Below, piece by piece: positions 1-4,914 of a stretch of DNA of 5,729 nt. This stretch comes from Bacteroidales bacterium UBA3742 (GTDB lineage Bacteria; Bacteroidota; Bacteroidia; Bacteroidales; Paludibacteraceae). Below the pieces are notes generated by a model. The model ran no database searches and was not told the origin of the DNA. It saw only the letters and a program-made list of their open reading frames with translations. Every line of letters begins with the position of its first letter. The stretch's first letter is position 1. Where the stretch lies: NCBI GenBank assembly GCA_002371785.1, contig DFGU01000065.1:1-5729 (forward strand), read 5' to 3'. The position numbers and the translations under genes were made by a program.

Positions 1-100
1 CGTTGATCACAAAGAACCATAGGAACAAGAAGAGCAGCGCCGCAAACAGCAGCGTCAGCACGGAAGCTATAATATGTGATTTATTCTTCTGTTTCCGCAT
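1..100 (-). CDS. N-terminal fragment of a single-pass membrane protein, probable TonB-type energy transducer
   Basis: Seen: an ATG at 100-98 opens a frame that runs leftward off the window, giving 33 codons. The product begins with a short basic stretch (MRKQKNKSH) followed by about 22 hydrophobic residues (from about residue 10 to 32), the layout of a cytoplasmic stub plus one membrane anchor. The start lies inside the end of exbD; the two genes overlap by 20 bases (81-100) in different frames, which suggests translational coupling. Known: in Bacteroidales an exbB-exbD pair is commonly followed by a TonB-family gene whose N-terminus is such an anchor and whose periplasmic C-terminal domain contacts outer-membrane transporters. 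Inferred: this is that transducer. Odd: the visible membrane segment has no histidine, whereas E. coli TonB carries a functionally important His20 there; His9 here lies just before the segment. The diagnostic C-terminal domain is outside the window, so another anchored protein remains possible. Confidence 0.65.
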   Translation of the reverse strand, partial: MRKQKNKSHIIASVLTLLFAALLFLFLWFFVIN

Positions 101-527
101 TTTCTGCAGGCTGGTTCTCTACACGATGGGTAGCTACCACCAGCTTCATATGATTCTCATTCGCTATATCCAGTACGCGCACCACTTCCTTGTAGGCTAT
201 ATCCTGATCGGCATGCAGTGCAATAGTGAGTGTGGAGTCGGCACGTTGCATCTCCTGCAGTTTCTGCTCCAACGCCTCGGGCGCGATCTCCACGGGTTGT
301 TCTTCGCCTACGGCCAGGAAATACTGACCCAGGTTGTTGATCGACACCTTAGCCATCTGGGGCTTGGTGGTGTCGGTAGAACGTGCCTGTGGCAGGTTGA
401 TCTTGATGTCGTTGGGCGACGACATCGTGCTGGCCATGATGAAAAAGAGCAGCAGCAGGAAGATCAAGTCGGTCATCGACGCCATCGCAAACGTTGCCTC
501 GACTTTATTTCTACGTTTTAATGCCAT
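81..527 (-). CDS. exbD: ExbD/TolR-type biopolymer transport protein
   Basis: Probable proton-conducting partner of ExbB: with it and a TonB-like protein it converts proton motive force into work on outer-membrane transporters. The 148-residue product is near the family's usual length (about 140). A basic N-terminus (ALKRRNK) leads to one membrane helix at about residues 18-36 starting SMTDLIFLLLLFF. Asp20 in it sits where the essential membrane aspartate of E. coli ExbD (Asp25) is expected. Residues about 45-135 form the periplasmic domain, with LTIALHADQDIAYKEVVRVLDIA matching the usual strand-helix pattern ('…D…Y..V…ld.a'; seen at about 99-121). A Glu-rich tail ends the protein. The start follows a 40-base gap after exbB that is almost wholly a tandem array; the stop overlaps the next gene by 20 bases. 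ExbD and TolR cannot be separated by sequence alone; the absence of tolA/tolB/pal nearby in view favours ExbD. Confidence 0.93.
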   Translation of the reverse strand: MALKRRNKVEATFAMASMTDLIFLLLLFFIMASTMSSPNDIKINLPQARSTDTTKPQMAKVSINNLGQYFLAVGEEQPVEIAPEALEQKLQEMQRADSTLTIALHADQDIAYKEVVRVLDIANENHMKLVVATHRVENQPAENAETEE

Positions 528-531
528 GAGA

Positions 532-566
532 CAATTTTCAATTTTTCAATTTTCAATTTTCAATTC
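532..566 (-). repeat. 7-base tandem array (AATTGAA) filling the exbB-exbD gap
   Basis: On the coding (minus) strand the unit AATTGAA is repeated about five times, one copy carrying an extra A (8 bases). It fills nearly all of the 40 bases between the exbB stop (568) and the exbD start (527), ending 5 bases before the exbD ATG. It leaves an A-rich leader with no Shine-Dalgarno sequence, as is common in Bacteroidota. The same unit recurs at 1278-1303. Confidence 0.9.
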
Positions 567-567
567 G

Positions 568-1233
568 TCACACCGGCTCATTCAGCAGGTCCATAAACTC
601 CAGCGTACGGCCTTCCAGGCGGCGTACCACCTTGTCGATACGCGATACCAGCAGGTTGTATGCAAACATAGCGATGATACCTACTATCAGACCACCGATC
701 GTGGTAACCATAGCCTGGTACATACCCGTAGAGAGCATCTCCATATCGATCGCACCACCGGCCTTGTTGGCCATCTCGAAGAAGGTCTGTACCATACCCA
801 GCACCGTTCCCAGGAAGCCCAGCATCGGGGCGCCTGCAGCGATGGTAGCCATCAGCACGAGGCCTTTCTCCAGGTTGCTGACCTCCAAGTTGCCTACGTT
901 CTCAATAGCCACCTGTACATCCTGCATCGGACGTCCGATACGCGTGATACCCTTCTCGATCATACGTGCCGAGGGGGTGTCGGTCTGGTTGCAGAGCTTC
1001 TGCGCTGACTCGATCTTACCCTCGTGGATATAGTCGCGAATCTTGTTCATGAAGGTCTTATCCTCCTTCATGGCAGCCTTGAGCACCACGAGACGCTCGA
1101 TAAAGATATATACTGCGCCCAGCAGCAATAGGGCCAGGATCACCATGATCCATCCACCCAGTTGGGCCATTTCCCACAAACTGATCGTCTTAGTCGTTAC
1201 GGTTTCTGTCACCGTCTGAATTTGAAATAACAT
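568..1233 (-). CDS. exbB: MotA/TolQ/ExbB-family proton channel protein
   Basis: Probable inner-membrane channel subunit working with the adjacent ExbD and TonB-like protein. From the chosen start the product has 221 residues. Three membrane segments are visible: about 28-50 (GGWIMVILALLLLGAVYIFI), about 124-148 and about 174-197. Between the first and second is a long cytoplasmic region with charged helices, typical of the family. The signatures GFLGTVLGMVQTF (139-151) and AMVTTIGGLIVGIIAMFAYN (174-193) match the conserved second and third helices, including the paired threonines that line the channel. Start choice: the frame is open to an ATG at 1287, but that would encode 18 extra residues translated from repeat DNA; the ATG at 1233 follows a CGTAAAT array and gives a normal N-terminus, so I prefer it. 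It lies downstream of pdxJ, with a 64-base repeat-filled gap. ExbB versus TolQ rests on context. Confidence 0.9.
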   Translation of the reverse strand: MLFQIQTVTETVTTKTISLWEMAQLGGWIMVILALLLLGAVYIFIERLVVLKAAMKEDKTFMNKIRDYIHEGKIESAQKLCNQTDTPSARMIEKGITRIGRPMQDVQVAIENVGNLEVSNLEKGLVLMATIAAGAPMLGFLGTVLGMVQTFFEMANKAGGAIDMEMLSTGMYQAMVTTIGGLIVGIIAMFAYNLLVSRIDKVVRRLEGRTLEFMDLLNEPV

Positions 1234-1236
1234 ATA

Positions 1237-1258
1237 ATTTACGATTTTACGATTTACG
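1237..1258 (-). repeat. 7/8-base tandem array (CGTAAAT) just before exbB
   Basis: On the minus strand three units CGTAAAT, CGTAAAAT, CGTAAAT run up to TATATG, the preferred exbB start. The unit differs by one base from the rotated unit before lgt (CATAAAT). The start-proximal placement supports 1233 as the exbB start and argues against translation from 1287. Confidence 0.75.
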
Positions 1259-1277
1259 ACTCCGGAGGCACTCCGGT
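1259..1277. repeat. Two degenerate copies of the palindrome ACTCCGGAGT
   Basis: ACTCCGGAGG (1259-1268) and, after one base, ACTCCGGT (1270-1277) are degenerate direct copies of the self-complementary ACTCCGGAGT. They can also fold as a hairpin, CCGGAG / CTCCGG (1262-1267 with 1271-1276), around a 3-base loop. It sits exactly between the CGTAAAT and AATTGAA arrays in the pdxJ-exbB gap. A related element lies at 3911-3931. The short stem without a clear T-run on the minus strand makes a terminator unlikely. Confidence 0.55.
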
Positions 1278-1303
1278 CAATTTTCAATTTTCAATTTTCA
1301 ATT
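1278..1303 (-). repeat. 7-base tandem array (AATTGAA) at the end of pdxJ
   Basis: On the minus strand about 3.7 exact copies of AATTGAA follow the last sense codons of pdxJ. The first copy supplies both the final Asn codon (AAT) and the TGA stop. The unit is identical to that of the exbB-exbD array more than 700 bases away. Confidence 0.9.
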
Positions 1304-2014
1304 TACGAGCAATGCTCGGTACTGCTTGATCGTCTCTTCAATACCCAGGTACAGCGCATCGGATATCAATGCATGCCCGATGCTCACCTCGGCGGTCCAG
1401 GGGAAGGCACGGACGAAGTCACCCAGGTTGTCGCGGTTCAGGTCATGACCCGCATTCATCCCCAGCCCCAGTTCATGCGCTTTCTCCGCCGCCGCACAAT
1501 ACATATCGATCGCGCGCTTGGGGTCGCGCTCGTGCATATCGGCATACGGACCTGTATAGAGCTCAACGCGGTCGGCACCCGTCTTCTTGGCATACTCGAT
1601 GGTCTCAGCATCCGGATCTACGAAGATGCTCACGCGGATGCGCATCGAATGCAACTGGTTGACGATGCCCTTCAGCTCGTTCAGATGACGCTTCACGTTC
1701 CAGCCGTGGTTGCTGGTCAACTGATTCGGGTCATCGGGCACCAGGGTCACTTGCGTAGGACGCACATCGGCTACCAGCGCCAGGAACTCCTCCGTGGGAT
1801 TTCCCTCTATATTGAATTCCGTACGTACCAGGCGCTTCAGTTCATACACGTCCTCCTTACGAATATGCCGCTCGTCCGGACGCGGATGTACCGTAATACC
1901 CTGTGCACCAAACTTTTCGCAGTTCTGTGCAAACAATTCTACGTCGGGCAATTTACCTCCGCGCGAGTTGCGCAAAGTAGCCACCTTGTTGATGTTTACG
2001 CTAAGCTTCGTCAT
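1298..2014 (-). CDS. pdxJ: Pyridoxine 5'-phosphate synthase
   Basis: Condenses 3-amino-2-oxopropyl phosphate with 1-deoxy-D-xylulose 5-phosphate to give pyridoxine 5'-phosphate, the last ring-forming step of the DXP-dependent vitamin B6 pathway; cytoplasmic TIM barrel. From the chosen start the product has 238 residues, close to E. coli PdxJ (243). Motifs in order: KLSVNINKVATLRNSRG (3-19); HPRPDERHI (43-51) with the His43, Arg45 and His50 expected for substrate binding; Glu70 in FNIEGNP; LVPDDPNQLTSNHGW (91-105); VELYTG (150-155); GMNAGHDLN (185-193) with the late catalytic-site His190; EVSIGHALISDAL (209-221). Start choice: the open frame reaches 2086, but that would run through the promoter; ATG 2014 gives the canonical MTKLSVNINK start. 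First gene of the leftward unit, about 15 bases below a good promoter. Its stop codon is made by the AATTGAA array. All key residues are present. Confidence 0.97.
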   Translation of the reverse strand: MTKLSVNINKVATLRNSRGGKLPDVELFAQNCEKFGAQGITVHPRPDERHIRKEDVYELKRLVRTEFNIEGNPTEEFLALVADVRPTQVTLVPDDPNQLTSNHGWNVKRHLNELKGIVNQLHSMRIRVSIFVDPDAETIEYAKKTGADRVELYTGPYADMHERDPKRAIDMYCAAAEKAHELGLGMNAGHDLNRDNLGDFVRAFPWTAEVSIGHALISDALYLGIEETIKQYRALLVN

Positions 2015-2035
2015 AGCAAGATTGATTTTACGCTG

Positions 2036-2067
2036 CAAAATTACAAAAATATTTTGATATGTGCAAA
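2036..2067 (-). promoter_or_regulatory. Bacteroidota-type promoter for pdxJ-exbB-exbD
   Basis: On the minus strand TTTG (2067-2064), 20 bases, then TAATTTTG (2043-2036) matches the Bacteroidota -33 TTTG / -7 TAnnTTTG pattern. A transcript starting a few bases on (about 2028-2031) would have a leader of roughly 15 bases before the pdxJ ATG at 2014. It overlaps the opposite-facing nadK promoter. Confidence 0.75.
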
Positions 2068-2083
2068 TTTTTTTGTACTTTTG
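2053..2083 (+). promoter_or_regulatory. Bacteroidota-type promoter for nadK-lgt-fmt
   Basis: TTTG (2053-2056), 19 bases, then TACTTTTG (2076-2083) fits the -33 TTTG / -7 TAnnTTTG consensus. Predicted transcription start is about 2088-2092, leaving a leader of about 25 bases before the nadK ATG at 2116. Its -33 box lies between the two boxes of the pdxJ promoter, so the two polymerases would compete for the same DNA. Confidence 0.75.
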
Positions 2084-2086
2084 CAC
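2061..2086. promoter_or_regulatory. Inverted repeat GTGCAAA-N12-TTTGCAC in the divergent promoter region
   Basis: Perfect 7-base arms at 2061-2067 and 2080-2086, separated by 12 bases. The left arm contains the -33 box of the pdxJ promoter, the right arm the end of the -7 box of the nadK promoter. It could be an operator controlling both units. The core CAAA/TTTG is also promoter consensus, so part of the symmetry is expected by chance. No regulator is encoded in the window. Confidence 0.4.
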
Positions 2087-2107
2087 CCGAATTTAATTTA
2101 GCGTAAT

Positions 2108-2119
2108 ATGGCCTTATGA
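2108..2119 (+). other. Three-codon upstream reading frame overlapping the nadK start
   Basis: ATG-GCC-TTA-TGA (Met-Ala-Leu-stop) lies in the predicted nadK leader. Its TGA (2117-2119) overlaps the nadK ATG (2116-2118) as ATGA. If translated, termination would deliver ribosomes directly onto the nadK start. There is no independent evidence of translation, and a chance occurrence is quite possible. Confidence 0.3.
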
Positions 2120-2976
2120 CAATTGCACTATTCGGAAATACGATGAAGAGCGAGACGATGACCGAAGTCTCGCACATCCTGGAGTTCATGAAACGCCACG
2201 ATGTCAAGGTCTTACTGTCGCAAGAACTGCGCCAGGAACTCAACATACGCGACCTGCCGGCTTTCCCGGATGCAGCTGAAAATACGGAGGAGGACGAGAT
2301 CGTCGATTTTGCCGTTTCCGTGGGTGGCGACGGTACGTTCCTGACCACCGCCTCCATCATCGGCGACCGCAACATACCCATTTTGGGTATCAACTGCGGT
2401 CATCTGGGTTTCCTGGCCGACGTGCAGACCCGTGACGTGGACTTCATCATGCGCCAACTCATCGAGGGACAATATACTATCGAGCAACGCTCGCTGCTGA
2501 GCGTCAGTTGCAGCAAGGACAACCTCATCATGGCGCCCTTTGCCCTGAACGAGGTGTCAATCCTCAAGCAGGGTTTCAGCAGCATGATCGCTATCGAGGC
2601 AAAGGTCAACGGTCAACTATTGCACAACTATCACGCCGACGGCCTCGTCATCTCGACGCCTACTGGCAGTACGGCCTACAACCTCTCGATCGGTGGTCCG
2701 CTCATCGTGCCGCAATCGAAGGTCATGGTACTATCGCCTATCGCGACCCACAGCCTCACCGTTCGTCCGTTGGTCATCCCCGAGGACTGGAAGATTGACC
2801 TCAAGGTCCAGGGCCGTTACGGCAACTACATGATCTCCGTGGATGGCCGCAGCCAGATTCTCAGCGACGAGGTGCAACTCCATATCGAGCGCGCACCCTA
2901 TACGGTCAAACTGGTGCAGATCGGCGAGAACAGCTTCTTAAGCTCACTGCGCACAAAACTTAATTGGGGCAAGTAA
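2116..2976 (+). CDS. nadK: NAD kinase
   Basis: Phosphorylates NAD+ to NADP+ and so sets the cell's NADP(H) supply; cytoplasmic. The 286-residue product matches the usual bacterial length (about 290). The N-terminus IALFGNT is the expected first strand. The SVGGDGTFL segment (68-76) carries the diagnostic GGDGT (70-74) with catalytic Asp72; GINCGHLGFLAD follows at 91-102; ALNEV (143-147) holds the conserved Asn-Glu; DGLVISTPTGSTAYNLS (175-191) is the nucleotide-binding signature; SVDG (241-244) lies in the C-terminal domain. Start: ATG 2116 gives the family N-terminus; the ATG at 2108 is out of frame. First gene of the rightward unit, divergent from pdxJ, about 25 bases below its predicted promoter. 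Its TAA stop overlaps the first unit of the AAATCAT array that leads into lgt. No anomaly in the protein. Confidence 0.97.
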   Translation: MTIALFGNTMKSETMTEVSHILEFMKRHDVKVLLSQELRQELNIRDLPAFPDAAENTEEDEIVDFAVSVGGDGTFLTTASIIGDRNIPILGINCGHLGFLADVQTRDVDFIMRQLIEGQYTIEQRSLLSVSCSKDNLIMAPFALNEVSILKQGFSSMIAIEAKVNGQLLHNYHADGLVISTPTGSTAYNLSIGGPLIVPQSKVMVLSPIATHSLTVRPLVIPEDWKIDLKVQGRYGNYMISVDGRSQILSDEVQLHIERAPYTVKLVQIGENSFLSSLRTKLNWGK

Positions 2977-3005
2977 ATCATAAATCATAAATCACAAATC
3001 ATAAA
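2975..3005 (+). repeat. 7-base tandem array (AAATCAT) bridging nadK stop to lgt start
   Basis: Units AAATCAT, AAATCAT, AAATCAC, AAATCAT, then AAATG. The first unit shares the last two bases of the nadK TAA stop and the final partial unit runs directly into the lgt ATG (3005-3007). The array therefore makes up the whole 28-base gap and provides an A-rich leader without a Shine-Dalgarno sequence. Confidence 0.93.
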
Positions 3006-3961
3006 TGTTATCTGCGATAACTTGGGATGTGGACCCCATATTGTTCCACCTCGGTAGCCTCCAGATACGCTGGTACGGACTGCTCTGGGCCATCGGCCTC
3101 TACCTCTGTTGGCTCGTCAACGAGCGTATGTACCGCCGCGAGAACTGTCCCGCAGAATGGGCTGACAAGATGTTTTTGTACATGGCGTTGGGCGTCATCA
3201 TCGGTGCGCGTCTGGGTCACTGCTGGTTCTACGAGTGGCACCTCACCAACGACCCCATCCAACTCTTCGGATGGACCATCAACTACCGCAACCCCTATAT
3301 CGAGCATCCGCTCCGGTTGATACAGATTTGGGAGGGCGGCCTCAGTAGTCACGGCGGCGCCATCGGTCTGATCACGGCTGCTTTTCTACTCAACTGGCGG
3401 GTGTTTAGCAAGTATCCGCAGTTCCAGACCTCGTGGCTCTGGATATTGGATCGCCTCTGCCTGGGCGTATGCATCACGGCGACGCTTATCCGTCTGGGCA
3501 ACCTGATGAATAGCGAGATATACGGTGGTCCTACCGACCTACCGTGGGGCTTTATCTTCGTACGCGGCGATGTGAATACCAACGTTCCTTGCCACCCCAC
3601 CCAGATATACGAGATGATCTACTGCCTCGTGGCGATGGCTGTCACCTGGCCGATGTATTACCTCACCGACGCCCGTCGTCGTGAAGGTCTGCTGCTCGGC
3701 GTATTCCTGGAGATCGTCTTCGTGACGCGCTTCTGCTTGGAGTTTATCAAGAACGACCAAGAGGCCTTCGAGGCCGGCCACGTGCTGAATATGGGTCAGC
3801 TGCTGAGCATACCGTTCATCGTGCTGGCTACATACCTTATTATACGCGCGTATAGGCGCCCCCTCTCGCCCGTTGTCGATAAGCAGCCGGAAAGCCTCGA
3901 TCCTAAATATCGGAGTACTCAGAACACTCCGAAAAAGGACAATAAGAAAATGCGAAAATGA
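3005..3961 (+). CDS. lgt: Phosphatidylglycerol-prolipoprotein diacylglyceryl transferase
   Basis: Transfers diacylglycerol from phosphatidylglycerol to the lipobox cysteine of prolipoproteins, the first step in lipoprotein maturation; polytopic inner-membrane enzyme. Visible landmarks: LQIRWYGLLWAIG (19-31) in the first membrane region; IWEGGLSSHGGAIG (108-121) with His116 at the position of the family's conserved His; LIRLGNLMNSEIYG (161-174) corresponding to the GRxGNFxNxE signature, with Arg163, Asn166 and Glu171; HPTQIYE (197-203); TRFCLEFIKNDQ (241-252) with the late conserved arginine; a last membrane helix at about 265-282. Length is 318 residues, longer than E. coli Lgt (291) mostly because of a hydrophilic Lys/Arg-rich tail after about residue 284. 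Residues about 303-318 are encoded by repeat DNA (palindrome copies and the GAAAATGA array), so that part is probably a late, dispensable addition. Co-directional with nadK and fmt. Confidence 0.97.
   Translation: MLSAITWDVDPILFHLGSLQIRWYGLLWAIGLYLCWLVNERMYRRENCPAEWADKMFLYMALGVIIGARLGHCWFYEWHLTNDPIQLFGWTINYRNPYIEHPLRLIQIWEGGLSSHGGAIGLITAAFLLNWRVFSKYPQFQTSWLWILDRLCLGVCITATLIRLGNLMNSEIYGGPTDLPWGFIFVRGDVNTNVPCHPTQIYEMIYCLVAMAVTWPMYYLTDARRREGLLLGVFLEIVFVTRFCLEFIKNDQEAFEAGHVLNMGQLLSIPFIVLATYLIIRAYRRPLSPVVDKQPESLDPKYRSTQNTPKKDNKKMRK
3911..3931. repeat. Degenerate ACTCCGGAGT-type palindrome copies inside the lgt 3' end
   Basis: CGGAGT (3911-3916), ACTCAGAAC (3917-3925) and ACTCCG (3926-3931) read as consecutive imperfect 9-10-base copies of the palindrome ACTCCGGAGT. 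CGGAGT and ACTCCG can pair around a 9-base loop. As at 1259-1277, a short tandem array follows nearby. Here the element is translated as part of Lgt's tail. Confidence 0.5.
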
Positions 3962-3993
3962 GTAAATGAGGAAATAAGAAAATGACAAAATCT
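3938..3993 (+). repeat. 8-base tandem array (GAAAATGA) spanning the lgt end and fmt start
   Basis: Seven imperfect consecutive 8-base units of consensus GAAAATGA, for example GAAAATGC, GAAAATGA, GTAAATGA, GGAAATAA, GAAAATGA. The TGA in the third unit is the lgt stop (3959-3961) and the ATG in the sixth is the fmt start (3982-3984). Each full unit carries the overlapping start-stop ATGA. Because 8 is not a multiple of 3, successive ATGs fall in different frames; the ATG at 3958, in the fmt frame, stops after three codons. Confidence 0.85.
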
Positions 3994-4914
3994 GATATAC
4001 GCATAGTTTATCTCGGTACGCCCGAGTTTGCCGTAGCCGGTCTTAGGGCCTTGGTAGAAGGTGGCTACAACGTCGTAGCCGTCGTGACCATGCCGGACAA
4101 ACCTGCCGGTCGAGGCCACCAAATGCAGTATTCGGACGTCAAGAAATACGCCATGGAGGTAGGACTTCCCGTGCTGCAACCCGAGAAACTGAAGGACGAG
4201 GCATTCGTAGAAGAACTTCGCTCCTACCGTGCCGATCTGCAGATCGTGACCGCCTTCCGCATGTTGCCGGAGGTAGTATGGGCCATGCCGCGTCTGGGAA
4301 CGTTCAACGTCCACGGATCGCTATTGCCGCAGTACCGCGGTGCCGCACCGATCAACTGGGCCGTGATGAACGGCGAGAAGGAGACCGGTCTCACCACCTT
4401 TATGCTCAAGCACGAGATCGATACCGGCAACATGTTGCTGCAGGAGCGCATTCAGATTGGTGAAGACGAGAACGTAGGATCCGTCCATGACCGACTGATG
4501 GAACTGAGCAAAGAGATGGTACTGCGTACCGTCGATCTCATCATCGACTGCGAGAATCAGGGCATACCCGTACCTACTACCCCGCAGCCGGAGAATGTGG
4601 AGCTGAAGCCGGCTCCCAAGATCTTCAAGGAGAACTGCGAGATACGTTTCCGGGAGATGACCGCCCACGAGGTGAAGAACTTTGTTCGCGGACTGAGTCC
4701 CTACCCCGCTGCGTGGGCAAACTTGACGATCAACGACCAACAGTTTGAAAATGTCAAAATATTTGCCGTTGAACCCGTAACCCATAACCCGTCACCCGTA
4801 ACCTCTCGCGACATCATCGTGCCGTGCAAAGAAGGCGCAGTACGAATCTTGGAACTGCAAGTACCCGGAAAAAAACGCATGGACACAAAGGCCTTCCTGA
4901 ATGGACTACATTAA
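3982..4914 (+). CDS. fmt: Methionyl-tRNA formyltransferase
   Basis: Formylates the amino group of initiator Met-tRNA using 10-formyltetrahydrofolate, readying it for translation initiation; cytoplasmic. The 310-residue product fits the family (E. coli 315). N-terminal catalytic domain: IVYLGTPEFAVAGL (8-21), MPDKPAGRG (37-45, the tRNA-contacting loop), FNVHGSLLPQYRGAAPINWAV (108-128) with the catalytic Asn109 and His111, and EIDTGNML (145-152) with catalytic Asp147. A linker (APKIFKE) leads to the C-terminal tRNA-binding domain from about 211, including VRGLSPYPAAWA (235-246). Odd: residues about 264-275 (EPVTHNPSPVTS) are encoded by an AACCCGT tandem array and sit in what should be a surface loop between strands of that domain; the frame continues intact to GKKRM near the end. 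The start follows the lgt stop by 20 bases; the 3' end overlaps the next gene by 14 bases. Confidence 0.97.
   Translation: MTKSDIRIVYLGTPEFAVAGLRALVEGGYNVVAVVTMPDKPAGRGHQMQYSDVKKYAMEVGLPVLQPEKLKDEAFVEELRSYRADLQIVTAFRMLPEVVWAMPRLGTFNVHGSLLPQYRGAAPINWAVMNGEKETGLTTFMLKHEIDTGNMLLQERIQIGEDENVGSVHDRLMELSKEMVLRTVDLIIDCENQGIPVPTTPQPENVELKPAPKIFKENCEIRFREMTAHEVKNFVRGLSPYPAAWANLTINDQQFENVKIFAVEPVTHNPSPVTSRDIIVPCKEGAVRILELQVPGKKRMDTKAFLNGLH
4772..4804 (+). repeat. 7-base tandem array (AACCCGT) within fmt
   Basis: Units AACCCGT, AACCCAT, AACCCGT, CACCCGT, then AACCT: about 4.7 copies. It resembles the intergenic arrays in unit length and degeneracy but is translated in frame as part of Fmt (about residues 264-275). 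A gain or loss of one unit would shift the reading frame; three units would keep it. Confidence 0.9.

Noticed and set aside
532..566. CRISPR array
   Set aside because: Units are 7 bases without spacers, and no cas genes are present.
1262..1276. Intrinsic terminator between pdxJ and exbB
   Set aside because: The stem is 6 base pairs with no T-run after it on the transcribed strand; it fits better as a pair of palindromic repeat copies.
1234..1287. 18-residue N-terminal extension of ExbB from an ATG at 1287
   Set aside because: The extra codons are translated repeat DNA (both arrays and the palindrome); the ATG at 1233 gives a normal family N-terminus.
2015..2086. 24-residue N-terminal extension of PdxJ from an ATG at 2086
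   Set aside because: It would pass through the pdxJ promoter and the divergent control region; the family N-terminus begins at the ATG at 2014.
1373..2101. Long plus-strand open frame opposite pdxJ, and similar long antisense frames at 3..521, 3539..3988 and 4321..4785
   Set aside because: They lie antisense to genes with clear family motifs and show no recognisable domain; open length follows from the codon composition of the real genes.
3969..3973. GAGGA as a Shine-Dalgarno sequence for fmt
   Set aside because: It is one variant unit of the 8-base array, about 9 bases from the start; no other gene here has such a site and Bacteroidota rarely rely on one.
4772..4804. Telomere-like or frameshift-inactivated fmt
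   Set aside because: The AACCCGT units superficially recall telomeric repeats, but the reading frame is intact and conserved C-terminal residues follow, so fmt is not a pseudogene.
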